A stretch of 64,000 bases of DNA from DATKYQ01 sp035528415 (GCA_035528415.1 DATKYQ010000064.1:32647-96646); one strand, 5' to 3'. Positions 34,703 to 42,854 are shown, numbered from the stretch's first letter. The notes: generated from the sequence alone by a model not told the origin. Made by a program: numbers and translations.

Positions 34703-35716
34703 ATGTCGGCGTCTGCTTGCCGGATGGGATTGTTGCTGACTTGCCTGGTAGCCGCCAGCACGCAGGCTGCCGACCGGCCGGGAGTTCCGGGGCACTGCCG
34801 CGAGATCGACCTGGACGCGGGTGCCCAGGGAACACTAATCGAACTTCACAACCGGCATCCGACGGCCATGTCGGGCCCGGGTCTTCCGGGAGAAGTCAGC
34901 TTCACAGGCGACTTCGTCTTTGGCCTTTTGGATCCGTGCCAGGTCACAGACATTCGCCGCCGTCATCCATATGCCTTTGGCTTGTCGGAAGACAAGCCCT
35001 GCGCGAAACGCCTCGTCGTTGTGCTGGATCCCGGGCACGGAGGCAAGCAGACGGGCGCAATCGGCGTAAGAGGATTGGTAGAAAAGGATCTGGCGCTGGA
35101 CGTTGCCCGCCTGGCGCGTGAGACCCTGTTGCGCGTTCCTGGCATCGACGTTGTCATGACACGTCTGGACGACGAGGACATTCCGCTCTGGGACAGGGTG
35201 GACATGGCCAACGAGATAGGGGCGAATGTTTTTATTAGTGTTCATGCCAACGCTTTTCCAAAGGCCAGCCTGGGCGGGGTGGAAACTTTCTTTCATTCGA
35301 TCGAGGCGTCCGGCGAAGAGGCCAAACGGGTTGCCGACTACGAAAACGATCCCGTCGCGGGCCAGGCCAGCGGCGCTCGGGATACCCTGGGTTTCATACT
35401 CCAGGACATCCAGAACGCTGAAATACTGCGGGATTCCAGTCGACTGGCCTATCTGGTGCAGGCCGAGATGGCCCGGACGCTGTCCTTCGAGAACCGCGGT
35501 GTCATGCAGGCGGATTTCGTCGTTTTGCGCGGAACCCGCATGGCCTCGGTGCTCGTCGAACTGGGCTTTCTCACCCATCCCGGAGACGAGAAGGTGTTGA
35601 AGACCGCCGCGGCCAGGAAGGACGCAGCCGAGGCAATCAAACGCGGCGTGGTGGCTTACCGCGAGTTGCTTATGAGAAAGCTCGACCGCAATCCGGGAGA
35701 GGTCGACGCACTGTGA
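34703..35716 (+). CDS. N-acetylmuramoyl-L-alanine amidase (Amidase_3)
   Basis: 337 residues with an N-terminal signal peptide (LLLTCLVAASTQA). The zinc amidase domain spans about residues 108-325: VVLDPGHGGKQTGAIG (first ligand His), GLVEKDLALDVA (Glu ligand), FISVHANAF (His) and VLVELGFLTHPGD (catalytic Glu). It cuts the bond between muramic acid and the peptide stem in cell-wall remodelling or division. The first 100 residues form a possible AMIN-like region. The rdgB start overlaps its stop, so the two are co-translated. Confidence 0.92.
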   Translation: MSASACRMGLLLTCLVAASTQAADRPGVPGHCREIDLDAGAQGTLIELHNRHPTAMSGPGLPGEVSFTGDFVFGLLDPCQVTDIRRRHPYAFGLSEDKPCAKRLVVVLDPGHGGKQTGAIGVRGLVEKDLALDVARLARETLLRVPGIDVVMTRLDDEDIPLWDRVDMANEIGANVFISVHANAFPKASLGGVETFFHSIEASGEEAKRVADYENDPVAGQASGARDTLGFILQDIQNAEILRDSSRLAYLVQAEMARTLSFENRGVMQADFVVLRGTRMASVLVELGFLTHPGDEKVLKTAAARKDAAEAIKRGVVAYRELLMRKLDRNPGEVDAL

Positions 35717-36360
35717 AGATCGTTCTGGCCACGCGCAACGCCGGCAAGCTTCACGAGTACCGGCACATGTTCGATCTACTGGAGGCGGACATAGAGTCGC
35801 TCGATCAGGCCGGGGTCGACCCGCGGCTCGAACTGCCGGAGGAAGGCGATACATTCGAGGCGAATGCCGTCTCGAAGACACGCGCCCTGCAGCGCCTGGT
35901 GGGAGGCTGGGTGATGGGTGACGATTCGGGTCTCGAGGTCGACGTGCTCGGCGGGGCCCCCGGCGTTTACTCTGCCCGTTACGCCGGTCATGGCGGTAAG
36001 GGGAGTGAACGTGACCGGGCCAACTGCGACAAGCTGCTTTCCGAACTTGGTGATACAGCGGACGATAAACGCACGGCCCGCTTCGTGTGCGTCATAGTCC
36101 TGCTGGGCCCGGACGGGCAGCGGCTGATCGCACGCGGCGAGTGTGAGGGGCGGATCATTCGCGAACCACGTGGCACATCCGGCTTCGGCTACGACCCGGT
36201 ATTTTTACCGCGCGGGCACGAGCGCACCATGGCCGAACTGGGCATGGACAAGAAGAACGAGATTTCACACCGCGGTCGTGCGGCACAGAAACTGGCCGAG
36301 ATGTTGCAGGCAGAAAAAAACCGGCGGCCACAAGCCGCCGGCAACGAGAATGGGTCGTAA
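35713..36360 (+). CDS. rdgB: XTP/dITP diphosphatase (RdgB/HAM1)
   Basis: 215 residues starting at GTG, overlapping the amidase stop. It hydrolyses non-canonical purine triphosphates such as dITP and XTP. The family motifs are visible: ATRNAGKLHEY (SxNxxK loop form), GDDSGLEVDVLGGAPGVYSA, GFGYDPVFLP and ISHRGRA. The usual length is about 200, so the last 15 residues (ending ENGS) are extra. These final codons hold a terminator that works on the other strand, and the stop codon sits inside the antisense tRNA-Lys gene. Confidence 0.93.
   Translation: MKIVLATRNAGKLHEYRHMFDLLEADIESLDQAGVDPRLELPEEGDTFEANAVSKTRALQRLVGGWVMGDDSGLEVDVLGGAPGVYSARYAGHGGKGSERDRANCDKLLSELGDTADDKRTARFVCVIVLLGPDGQRLIARGECEGRIIREPRGTSGFGYDPVFLPRGHERTMAELGMDKKNEISHRGRAAQKLAEMLQAEKNRRPQAAGNENGS
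36314..36341 (-). terminator. intrinsic terminator of tRNA-Lys, inside rdgB
   Basis: An 8-bp stem (36341-36334 with 36328-36321; GCCGGCGG-type arms) followed on the minus strand by seven U. It lies 10 bp after the tRNA 3' end and within the last codons of rdgB. Confidence 0.8.
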
Positions 36361-36423
36361 AGGATTCGAACCTTTGGCCCGCGGATTAAGAGTCCGCTGC
36401 TCTACCAACTGAGCTAACGACCC
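36351..36423 (-). tRNA. tRNA-Lys(CTT), copy 1
   Basis: 73 nt cloverleaf: acceptor GGGTCGT/ACGACCC, anticodon stem GCGGA/TCCGC with loop CTCTTAA (anticodon CTT, decodes AAG), T arm TTCGAAT. CCA is not encoded. It overlaps the 3' end of rdgB by 10 bp on the other strand. A second copy lies at 43025. Confidence 0.95.
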
Positions 36424-36488
36424 GCTCCGATGGCCAACCTGTGTGCCATCGAAACACGCGCGTGTCAAGAATGAATTGGATCTGCCGG

Positions 36489-37373
36489 TTAATCTATTTT
36501 CAGTTCCATCCCCTCGCGCGCCCCGAAGACGACGATCTCCGATCCCAGCGATTCGGCGCGTTTCCGGCAGGCTTCGATCTTACGACTGACAGCTTCGTCG
36601 TCTTGCAGCGGATCATGGTGCATCACCGCAAGTTGCCGGGCCCCTGCACTAATGGCGAGATCTACGAGCGTTGTGGCGCGCGAGTGACCCCAGCCCACCT
36701 TGGAAGGATATTCCACGTCGGTATACTGGCCGTCGGCAATCAGCAGGTCGGCGCCGCGGACGAAGTCTATAAGCAAGCGCGGAACTTTTCGCGGTACGGA
36801 TGTGTCCGCAAGCGACTGATCCAGATTCTCGAGCAAGGGGTCGATCTCGTTATCGAGGGCATAGACGACCTTGTGCCCGGCTGACTCGAAAGAGTAGCCC
36901 ACGGCCCCTCCGGGATGATTCATCTTGCAAGTGGCGACGGTCACTCCGGCGATGGTTGTTTCTTTGCCCTGCAGGCGACCGGGAACGATGCGCGCTCCAA
37001 GATCGGAAAAGCTCACGGGAAAGTAGTCGGAATTCATTTGTCCCGAAAGGAGTTCAAAGGTGTGCTTGCCTCCTCCCGTAGCAGTGTAGACATGGAAGGT
37101 GTTCCGGGGGAGGTAGGCCGGGGTGAAAAAAGGAAATCCCTGGATGTGATCCCAGTGAGTGTGGCTGAAGAACATGTGGCCGACGATTTCCTCGGACCCT
37201 CGGGCCATCAGGTCTAGTCCTAGCTCGCGGATACCCGATCCGCCATCGCAGATGAACAGTTCGCCGGCGATGCGCATCCCGACGCAGGAAGTGTTGCCGC
37301 CGAATTTTTGCGTGCGATGACCGGGGGTTGGAATCGAGCCCCGCGTGCCCCAGAACTTGACGAAGAAATCCAT
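36489..37373 (-). CDS. MBL-fold metallohydrolase
   Basis: 294 residues. The zinc-binding core FFSHTHWDHIQGFPFF is the HxHxDH motif. Further ligands are seen as NHPGGAVGY (His), IADGQYTD (Asp) and GWGHSRATTLVDLA (His), the arrangement of PhnP/RNase Z-type family members. The N-terminal KFWGTRGSIPTPG is characteristic. It is likely a phosphodiesterase or a c-di-nucleotide-related hydrolase; the exact substrate is unknown. The start overlaps the FHA gene stop by one base (TAATG), so they form a two-gene operon. Confidence 0.85.
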   Translation of the reverse strand: MDFFVKFWGTRGSIPTPGHRTQKFGGNTSCVGMRIAGELFICDGGSGIRELGLDLMARGSEEIVGHMFFSHTHWDHIQGFPFFTPAYLPRNTFHVYTATGGGKHTFELLSGQMNSDYFPVSFSDLGARIVPGRLQGKETTIAGVTVATCKMNHPGGAVGYSFESAGHKVVYALDNEIDPLLENLDQSLADTSVPRKVPRLLIDFVRGADLLIADGQYTDVEYPSKVGWGHSRATTLVDLAISAGARQLAVMHHDPLQDDEAVSRKIEACRKRAESLGSEIVVFGAREGMELKID

Positions 37374-37747
37374 TAGTCACCCTTGCCGTATAGAAAGATG
37401 ATCTTGCCGATTTGCAGGCTGTCACCGTCGGCCAGGACGGCCGAGTGGATCTTGACACCGTTCAGGTACACCCCGTTGCGGCTGTTGAGATCGGTGCACG
37501 AATACTCGGAGCCCGTCCGCTTGAAGAGCAGGTGACGTCTGGAAATCTCGCCGGACTCGATGTGCAGGGCGGCCTCCGCGGAGCGCCCCAGGATCTGGCT
37601 TGCGTCGCCGAGAATGAAAACCTGAGGAGCTCCTGGTCCGTGAGTCTGCTTGAGGATACAGGGCCGCCGCCCGCGAGCGCCGGTATGAGGCGAAATCTTG
37701 ACCTTGGCCGGAATGGTGTCATCGTCCCATTCGCGTTCGCCTGCCAT
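37373..37747 (-). CDS. small FHA-domain protein
   Basis: 124 residues, almost entirely one FHA domain (about 40-120): ILGRSAEAALHI, ISRRHLLF and DLNSRNGVYLNG, followed by LADGDSLQIGKIIFLYG. The first 40 residues are basic and disordered. No kinase is adjacent. It is translationally coupled to the MBL hydrolase, suggesting that the hydrolase or a partner is controlled by threonine phosphorylation. Confidence 0.85.
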   Translation of the reverse strand: MAGEREWDDDTIPAKVKISPHTGARGRRPCILKQTHGPGAPQVFILGDASQILGRSAEAALHIESGEISRRHLLFKRTGSEYSCTDLNSRNGVYLNGVKIHSAVLADGDSLQIGKIIFLYGKGD

Positions 37748-37828
37748 TATCTCCTCTGTCGAATACCAGAATTCGTCATTCTACACCATCAGAAGGGCGC
37801 CATGCGAGAATTTCGGCGGATATTTTGC

Positions 37829-37870
37829 TTGACAAATGATTATCATCAATATATATAGATATACTGATGA
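37829..37870 (+). promoter_or_regulatory. strong promoter with operator-like palindromes, ArsR-ahcY operon
   Basis: TTGACA at 37829-37834, exactly 17 bases, TATATA at 37852-37857. The predicted transcription start (about 37864) is only a few bases before the ATG at 37867, so the message is nearly leaderless. The spacer holds the palindrome ATGATTATCAT (37836-37846), and TCATCA (37843-37848) is mirrored by TGATGA (37865-37870). Either would fit an ArsR-type dimer that autoregulates. Confidence 0.7.
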
Positions 37871-38808
37871 AAGAAACCGGCGATATATCCTTGGTCAGGC
37901 TGTACAAGGCACTGGCGGACGTCAGCAGGCTCAGGCTTGTCGGGGTGCTGCTACACGGGCCTTATAGCGTAGCCGAGTTGCAACAGATCCTCGACATGGG
38001 ACAATCACGCGTGTCTCGTCACCTGAAGTTGCTCAGCGAAGCCGGCCTGGCGCATGTCAGGCGCGAAGGCACCTGGGCATACTACGAGGCCGCAGGCGGA
38101 GATGGGGAACAGGCCGTGGCACAGCAACTGGATCTGGTGCGTGAAGTCGCGGGTGAACTTCCTGGCGCAGCCGAAGACATGGCGCGGCGTCTCGGGTGTC
38201 TCGAAGCGCGCCGGCAAAGATCGCAGGCCTTTCATGAACGGGTGGCATCGGAATGGCCACGCCTGCGGGAAGATCTCTTCGGCGATGGTTCGGTCATCGA
38301 AAGCGCACTGGAGCAGGTCGAGAAAGCCGCGGTGGTGGCTGATCTCGGTTGCGGCGCGGGCGAGCTTCTGGGCTTGCTGGCCGCACGAGCCGGCAAGGTG
38401 ATCGGTGTCGACTCGTCACCCGGCATGCTCGAACAGGCCCGGCTGGTTATCGAGCGCGACGACGCTGATCATCAGATCGAACTGCGCCTGGGCGCGCTCG
38501 AGCACCTGCCTCTGGCGGACGGAGAGGTAGATGCGGCGATAATGAACATGGTGCTGCACCACCTGGCCGATCCGCCCGCCGTGCTGCGCGAGGTGCGCCG
38601 GATCCTAAGAAGTTCGGGACGACTGGTGATCTGCGACTTTATCAGGCACGACCAGGAGTGGATGCGGGAGAAGTACAAAGACCAGTGGCTTGGATTTACC
38701 GACGAGGAACTGGGGCGCTTTCTCGAGCAAGCAGGCCTGGCGTCCCTTTCCATAGAACATTACCAGGCGCCGCGTGCGGGCATAGTGGTGGCCGTCGCGC
38801 GGGCCTGA
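37867..38808 (+). CDS. ArsR-family regulator fused to SAM methyltransferase (SahR-like)
   Basis: 313 residues. Residues 8-95 form a winged-helix ArsR domain (LADVSRLRLVGVLLHGPYSV, DMGQSRVSRHLKLLSEAGL). Residues 140-300 form a class I methyltransferase domain with VADLGCGAGELLGLLA and GALEHLPLADGEVDAAIMN. This fusion is known in the SahR-type repressors of Proteobacteria, which sense S-adenosylhomocysteine and control the methionine cycle. Here it sits 19 bp upstream of ahcY, which fits. The canonical ArsR metal-site cysteines are not seen, arguing against arsenic sensing. Confidence 0.85.
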   Translation: MKETGDISLVRLYKALADVSRLRLVGVLLHGPYSVAELQQILDMGQSRVSRHLKLLSEAGLAHVRREGTWAYYEAAGGDGEQAVAQQLDLVREVAGELPGAAEDMARRLGCLEARRQRSQAFHERVASEWPRLREDLFGDGSVIESALEQVEKAAVVADLGCGAGELLGLLAARAGKVIGVDSSPGMLEQARLVIERDDADHQIELRLGALEHLPLADGEVDAAIMNMVLHHLADPPAVLREVRRILRSSGRLVICDFIRHDQEWMREKYKDQWLGFTDEELGRFLEQAGLASLSIEHYQAPRAGIVVAVARA

Positions 38809-38827
38809 ACTGACAGGAGGAAGAATA

Positions 38828-40273
38828 ATGAGCGTCACGGCAATCAAGACACGGGCGGGCGAGGGCCCGGCCTACAAGGTGTTAGACATCGATCTTGCCG
38901 ACTGGGGCCGCAAGGAAATCGAGATCGCCGAGAAGGAGATGCCCGGCCTGATGGCCGTGCGTGAGAAGTACGGTCCGCAAAAGCCACTGGCCGGTCAGCG
39001 GGTGACGGGCTCGCTGCACATGACGATCCAGACGGCGGTGTTGATCGAGACGCTGCGCGAACTGGGAGCCGAGGTGCGCTGGTCTTCGTGCAACATCTTC
39101 TCCACCCAGGATCACGCCGCGGCGGCGATTGCCAAGGCGGGTGTGCCGGTGTTCGCCTGGAAGGGTGAAACGCTCGATGAATACTGGTGGTGCGCCTTCC
39201 AGGCCTTGTCTTTCGAGGGCGGCCGGGGGCCGACGCTGATCGTCGATGACGGCGGGGATGCGACTCTGCTGATGCATTTGGGATACGAGTTGGAAGAACA
39301 ATTCGAGAAGCAGGGCAGGCTGCCCGAGATAACAGCCTCCAGCGAAGACGAGCGCAGCCTGCACCAGTTGCTGCACGAGCTGGTTGCGGAAGATCCCGGG
39401 AGGTTTCGCCGCCAGGTGCCCGAGATTATGGGGGCCAGCGAGGAGACCACCACCGGCGTGCACCGGCTCTACCAGCGGATGGAGGTCGGCAGCCTGTTGT
39501 TTCCCGTCTTTAACGTCAATGACAGCGTCACCAAGTCAAAATTTGACAACCTCTACGGCTGCCGGGAGTCGCTGGCGGACGGCATCAAGCGGGCCACCGA
39601 TATCATGGTGGCGGGCAAGAAAGTTCTGGTGTGCGGTTACGGTGACGTCGGCAAGGGTTGCGCCCAGGCGCTGCGCAACTTCGGGGCCGTCGTCCGCGTT
39701 ACCGAGATCGATCCCATTTGCGCCTTGCAGGCCGCCATGGAAGGCTATCAGGTGGTCACGCTGGAAGACGCCCTGCCCGACACCGACATCTACGTTACCG
39801 CCACCGGCAACTGCCAGGTGATCACCGCCGAGCACATGGCCGGCATGAAAGACCAGGCCATCGTCTGCAACATCGGCCACTTCGACTCCGAGATCGACGT
39901 TGCCGGCCTGAAGAAGCGGCCCGGAGTGGTCGAGATCAACATCAAGCCCCAGTACGACAGGTTCGCCTTCCCGGACGGGCGCTCCATTTACTTGCTGGCC
40001 CAGGGACGGCTGGTCAACCTCGGTTGCGCCACGGGCCATCCCAGCTTCGTCATGTCCAACTCGTTCACCAACCAGTGCCTGGCACAGATAGCCCTGGCAG
40101 GCAAGAAACACGAGATCGGCGTCTACATGTTGCCCAAGGAACTCGACGAGGAAGTCGCCCGGCTGCACCTCGGGCACCTGGGTGTCCGGCTGACCAGGCT
40201 GACCCAGGAACAGGCAGACTACCTGGGGATCAAAGTAGAGGGGCCATATAAGCCTGAGTACTACAGATACTGA
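38828..40273 (+). CDS. ahcY: adenosylhomocysteinase
   Basis: 481 residues. It splits S-adenosylhomocysteine to adenosine and homocysteine with NAD+, restoring the methyl cycle. Diagnostic parts: SCNIFSTQDHAAAAIA, the NAD motif GYGDVGKGCAQALR, the catalytic lysine region NDSVTKSKFDNLYGCRESL, NIGHFDSEID and the C-terminal KPEYYRY (family PxxYRY). The length agrees with bacterial enzymes carrying the extra insertion. AGGAGGAA precedes the ATG. It is in operon with the ArsR-methyltransferase regulator, consistent with feedback by its substrate. Confidence 0.97.
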   Translation: MSVTAIKTRAGEGPAYKVLDIDLADWGRKEIEIAEKEMPGLMAVREKYGPQKPLAGQRVTGSLHMTIQTAVLIETLRELGAEVRWSSCNIFSTQDHAAAAIAKAGVPVFAWKGETLDEYWWCAFQALSFEGGRGPTLIVDDGGDATLLMHLGYELEEQFEKQGRLPEITASSEDERSLHQLLHELVAEDPGRFRRQVPEIMGASEETTTGVHRLYQRMEVGSLLFPVFNVNDSVTKSKFDNLYGCRESLADGIKRATDIMVAGKKVLVCGYGDVGKGCAQALRNFGAVVRVTEIDPICALQAAMEGYQVVTLEDALPDTDIYVTATGNCQVITAEHMAGMKDQAIVCNIGHFDSEIDVAGLKKRPGVVEINIKPQYDRFAFPDGRSIYLLAQGRLVNLGCATGHPSFVMSNSFTNQCLAQIALAGKKHEIGVYMLPKELDEEVARLHLGHLGVRLTRLTQEQADYLGIKVEGPYKPEYYRY

Positions 40274-40302
40274 GTGATCATATTGGGGGGGCGGGTGAGA
40301 AG

Positions 40303-41547
40303 ATGCTGCATCGCTTCTGCCTCTACGGCTTTCTGAAGAACCAGCAATACTTCGAGCCGTTTCTGGTGCTCATTTTCCTGGAGAAGGGACTGGCTTTCTT
40401 CCAGATCGGGCTGCTGGTGGCCTGCCGGGAGTTGACCGTCAACCTGTTCGAGATCCCCTCCGGGGCGCTGGCCGATGTCTGGGGCCGGCGGCGTGCGATG
40501 ATTCTCTCGTTTTGCGCATACATCGCAAGCTTTACGATCTTCGCGCTGGCCGAAAACCTGGCCCTGCTGTTCGTGGCCATGTTCATGTTCGGCATCGGCG
40601 ATGCCTTTCGCACCGGAACCCATAAGGCGATTATTTTTTCCTGGCTGCGCGCACACAACCGTCTCGACGAGCGTACCCGCGTCTACGGCCTGACGCGCTC
40701 CTGGTCGAAGATCGGCTCTGCCGTCTCGGTCGTGCTGGCGGCGGTCTTCGTCATCGCCAGCGACAGCTACGTGATCGTTTTCTGGTTGGCGATCGTTCCC
40801 TACCTTGCCAATATTATCAATTTCCTGGGCTATCCCAAGGAACTTGACGGCGAGTGCGGGGGTGATCGCCCGGCGCGGCGGGTGCGTAAGCACCTGCGTG
40901 AATCGATCGCCAACACGCTGGGCCGCGCCGGCCTGCGGCGGCTGGTTTTCGAATCGATGGGTTTCGAGGGAGTCTTCAAGGCGGCCAAGGACTACCTGCA
41001 GCCGGTGCTCGAGGCGGCGGCGTTGGCGGCCGGCGCCTGGCTGGTCCTGGGCAAGGGGCTGGCTCACAGGCAGCGCGTGGCGCTGCTGGTGGGGTCGATA
41101 TACTTCATTCTCTACTTGGCCAGCGCCGCGGCCAGCCGCAAGTCGCACCGTTTTGCAGGTTGGGCCGGCTCAGAGGATAGGGCCGCGCGCGCGCTGTGGG
41201 GGCTGTTCTTCGTCTGCTTCGCAGGTCTTCTGCCCTGTATGCTGCTGGGTTTCGAGACGGGCATGATCGTCTTCTTCTCGCTCTTGTTCGTGCTGCAGAA
41301 CCTGTGGCGACCGATCTTGATAAGTCGCTTCTACGGCCGCTGCGAAGAGAGCCAGGCGGCGACCGTGTTGTCAATAGAGAGCCAGGCCAAGACACTGGCG
41401 ACCATGATTTTAGCGCCCGTCATGGGCGCCCTGGTGGACCTGGTGCGCACGCACGGAGCGGGCGGCGCCTACTGGCCGGTGGGGGCAATCGGTGTTGCGG
41501 TGGCGCTCGTCTTCCTTCTGGCTCCCCGGGTTAAGGATAACAGTTGA
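40303..41547 (+). CDS. MFS transporter
   Basis: 414 residues with about 11-12 hydrophobic helices. The loop 2-3 signature appears as GALADVWGRRRAM (GxxaDrxGRR), placing it in the major facilitator superfamily. A cytoplasmic loop near residues 180-200 is rich in Arg. The substrate cannot be read from the sequence. It starts 30 bp after ahcY and may belong to the same transcript, which would suggest export or import of a methionine-cycle compound. Its end overlaps a methyltransferase gene on the other strand by 138 bp. Confidence 0.82.
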   Translation: MLHRFCLYGFLKNQQYFEPFLVLIFLEKGLAFFQIGLLVACRELTVNLFEIPSGALADVWGRRRAMILSFCAYIASFTIFALAENLALLFVAMFMFGIGDAFRTGTHKAIIFSWLRAHNRLDERTRVYGLTRSWSKIGSAVSVVLAAVFVIASDSYVIVFWLAIVPYLANIINFLGYPKELDGECGGDRPARRVRKHLRESIANTLGRAGLRRLVFESMGFEGVFKAAKDYLQPVLEAAALAAGAWLVLGKGLAHRQRVALLVGSIYFILYLASAAASRKSHRFAGWAGSEDRAARALWGLFFVCFAGLLPCMLLGFETGMIVFFSLLFVLQNLWRPILISRFYGRCEESQAATVLSIESQAKTLATMILAPVMGALVDLVRTHGAGGAYWPVGAIGVAVALVFLLAPRVKDNS

Positions 41548-42162
41548 GAGATCCCGGTTGTAGACGCTGATGTGCTCCCACATCCACATCAACTCGGTGC
41601 GCCGGATCTTGAAAGTCTCGCACAGCTCTCCGGTGCGCCTGCGGTCGTAGCAAAACCCGTGTCTTCGCAAGCGTTCAATCCAGTAGCGCTTGGGCTGCTC
41701 GTTGACGTGATGATGGCCGCCCTGGCCGGGCGGCGCGCAGGACATCAGTAATCTGTCGCTGAAATTGGTCACGTTCGAGAGGAAAGCATCGCAGTCCTCC
41801 TCGTAGATGTGCTCGCCCACGTCGAGACACAACGCCAGGTCGAAGGCGCCCCAGACGTTTTCGAATGGAACGCTCAGATCGCGGATCTCGACGGGGATTT
41901 CGAACGCATGTTCCCTGGGCGGCCGCACCCCGTCAACGGCGACCAGGGCGACATTTTTTTGGCAAAAGAAGTGGCTGTAGACGCCGCAGCCGCAGCCCAG
42001 GTCGATCACCCGGCCGGGCGCGAACTTTTCGAACAGCACCTCAACGATAACGCCGGCCGACGCGACGTAGGCCTGGTTCCCACGCCCCCACTCGGCGAAA
42101 AAGGACGCGTTATAGATTCGGGCGAGTTCAGAAGCGCAGAAAGAGTGCCTCTTCTTTTTCAT
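41410..42162 (-). CDS. class I SAM-dependent methyltransferase
   Basis: 250 residues. The SAM motif VIDLGCGCGVYSHFFC (about 50-65) and the acidic strand end AVDGV are followed by LALCLDVGEHIYEEDC (motif post II, ExxEH type) and LMSCAPPGQGGHHHVNEQ, resembling methyltransferases that modify lipids or sugars. The ATG at 42162 is preferred over a TTG at 42201. The last 40 residues, after TVILNPG, lie antisense to the MFS gene and read as low-quality sequence (HRNTDCPHRPVGAARSV), so the functional protein may end earlier or the overlap may result from a lost stop codon. Confidence 0.75.
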   Translation of the reverse strand: MKKKRHSFCASELARIYNASFFAEWGRGNQAYVASAGVIVEVLFEKFAPGRVIDLGCGCGVYSHFFCQKNVALVAVDGVRPPREHAFEIPVEIRDLSVPFENVWGAFDLALCLDVGEHIYEEDCDAFLSNVTNFSDRLLMSCAPPGQGGHHHVNEQPKRYWIERLRRHGFCYDRRRTGELCETFKIRRTELMWMWEHISVYNRDLSTVILNPGSQKEDERHRNTDCPHRPVGAARSVRAHQVHQGAHDGR

Positions 42163-42231
42163 GTCATCCAGGCTATTCGAAGGGTTGACGCCAAGCAACA
42201 AACAAGCATGCGAGTCTGAAATCCGGTCAGG

Positions 42232-42250
42232 GTGTCCGAATTTCGGACAC
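42232..42250. promoter_or_regulatory. 19-bp perfect palindrome, likely activator site
   Basis: GTGTCCGAATTTCGGACAC is a perfect palindrome with a T centre at 42241. It lies about 85 bp upstream of the start predicted from the sigma-54 promoter at 42302, a typical distance for an enhancer-binding protein site. Confidence 0.65.
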
Positions 42251-42301
42251 TGGCCGGCACTTGTGTTTGTGTAACCACTTGATCGTTTACGCCTTTATTT
42301 T

Positions 42302-42317
42302 TGGCACGCCCCTTGCT
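42302..42317 (+). promoter_or_regulatory. sigma-54 (RpoN) -24/-12 promoter
   Basis: TGGCACG, four bases, TTGCT: the full consensus with GG at 42303-42304 and GC at 42315-42316. Transcription should start near 42328, leaving about 27 nt with an AAGGAGG site before the ATG at 42355. Confidence 0.85.
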
Positions 42318-42354
42318 TTTCAGCGGGTGAACCAAAAACGATAAGGAGGCGGGC

Positions 42355-42810
42355 ATGTCGAACAAGTTGAAAAAGATAAAAGCCAGGAAGAAGAACAAGA
42401 AGCAGCCTGAGAAAACCATGTCGAAATTAGAGCGCGTCATTGTTACAACCGAGGCGGGGACCTTCATAGGAGAGCCACGCTCGGAATCGGGCTGGATGAC
42501 ACTGGAGGGCTACAGCCTGAACGGCAGGATGCCGCTCGAAGCCGCGCTGCAGAAGTCCTGCTGCGGGGAGACCGGAGAAGTGTTCGTCAAACCATTCGAC
42601 GGCAGGTACCAGACCCTGTCCGATGACGATCTGCGCAAGATGATTGGCAAGATCGAAGGCATTTTCGCCAGGGCGGGCGTGCAGGTGGGAATATCGCCCG
42701 AGGTACCCTTGTGGATGCAGGCCGAGTACCTGGAAAACACGCTCGACTTCGAGATTGACCCGCCCTGCGGTTGCAAGTCGAGTTTGCGCGAAAGAGCCAT
42801 ACCGGCCTGA
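42355..42810 (+). CDS. unknown protein under sigma-54 control
   Basis: 151 residues, no family recognised. The N-terminus is very basic (SNKLKKIKARKKNKKQPEK). A beta-rich middle (VIVTTEAGTFIGEP, GWMTLEGYSLNG) leads to KSCCGETGEVFV and the tail DPPCGCKSS; the four cysteines in two pairs suggest metal or redox chemistry. There is no signal peptide or membrane helix. The ribosome site AAGGAGG is strong and the promoter is a perfect RpoN type. Transcription factors of the NtrC family act on the palindrome upstream, so expression is expected under a specific stress or developmental signal. Confidence 0.7.
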   Translation: MSNKLKKIKARKKNKKQPEKTMSKLERVIVTTEAGTFIGEPRSESGWMTLEGYSLNGRMPLEAALQKSCCGETGEVFVKPFDGRYQTLSDDDLRKMIGKIEGIFARAGVQVGISPEVPLWMQAEYLENTLDFEIDPPCGCKSSLRERAIPA

Positions 42811-42824
42811 GCGCAAGATAGAAA

Positions 42825-42844
42825 AAACGCGCCCGGAGGGGCTC
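42825..42844. repeat. duplicated 3' end of tRNA-Arg (left copy)
   Basis: AAACGCGCCCGGAGGGGCTC is identical to 42942-42961, the 3' end of the tRNA-Arg gene on the minus strand. The copies are 117 bp apart with unrelated sequence between. Such remnants mark att sites or past tRNA rearrangement. On the minus strand the left copy is followed by six U. Confidence 0.75.
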
Positions 42845-42854
42845 ACCCGAGCAA

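Noticed and set aside
34835..35881. 348-residue minus-strand frame
   Set aside because: Antisense to the amidase and the start of rdgB, which have complete catalytic motifs.
37836..37846. Fur box in the ArsR promoter
   Set aside because: ATGATTATCAT equals the core of the Fur consensus, but the flanks do not match and the gene product itself is the more likely binder.
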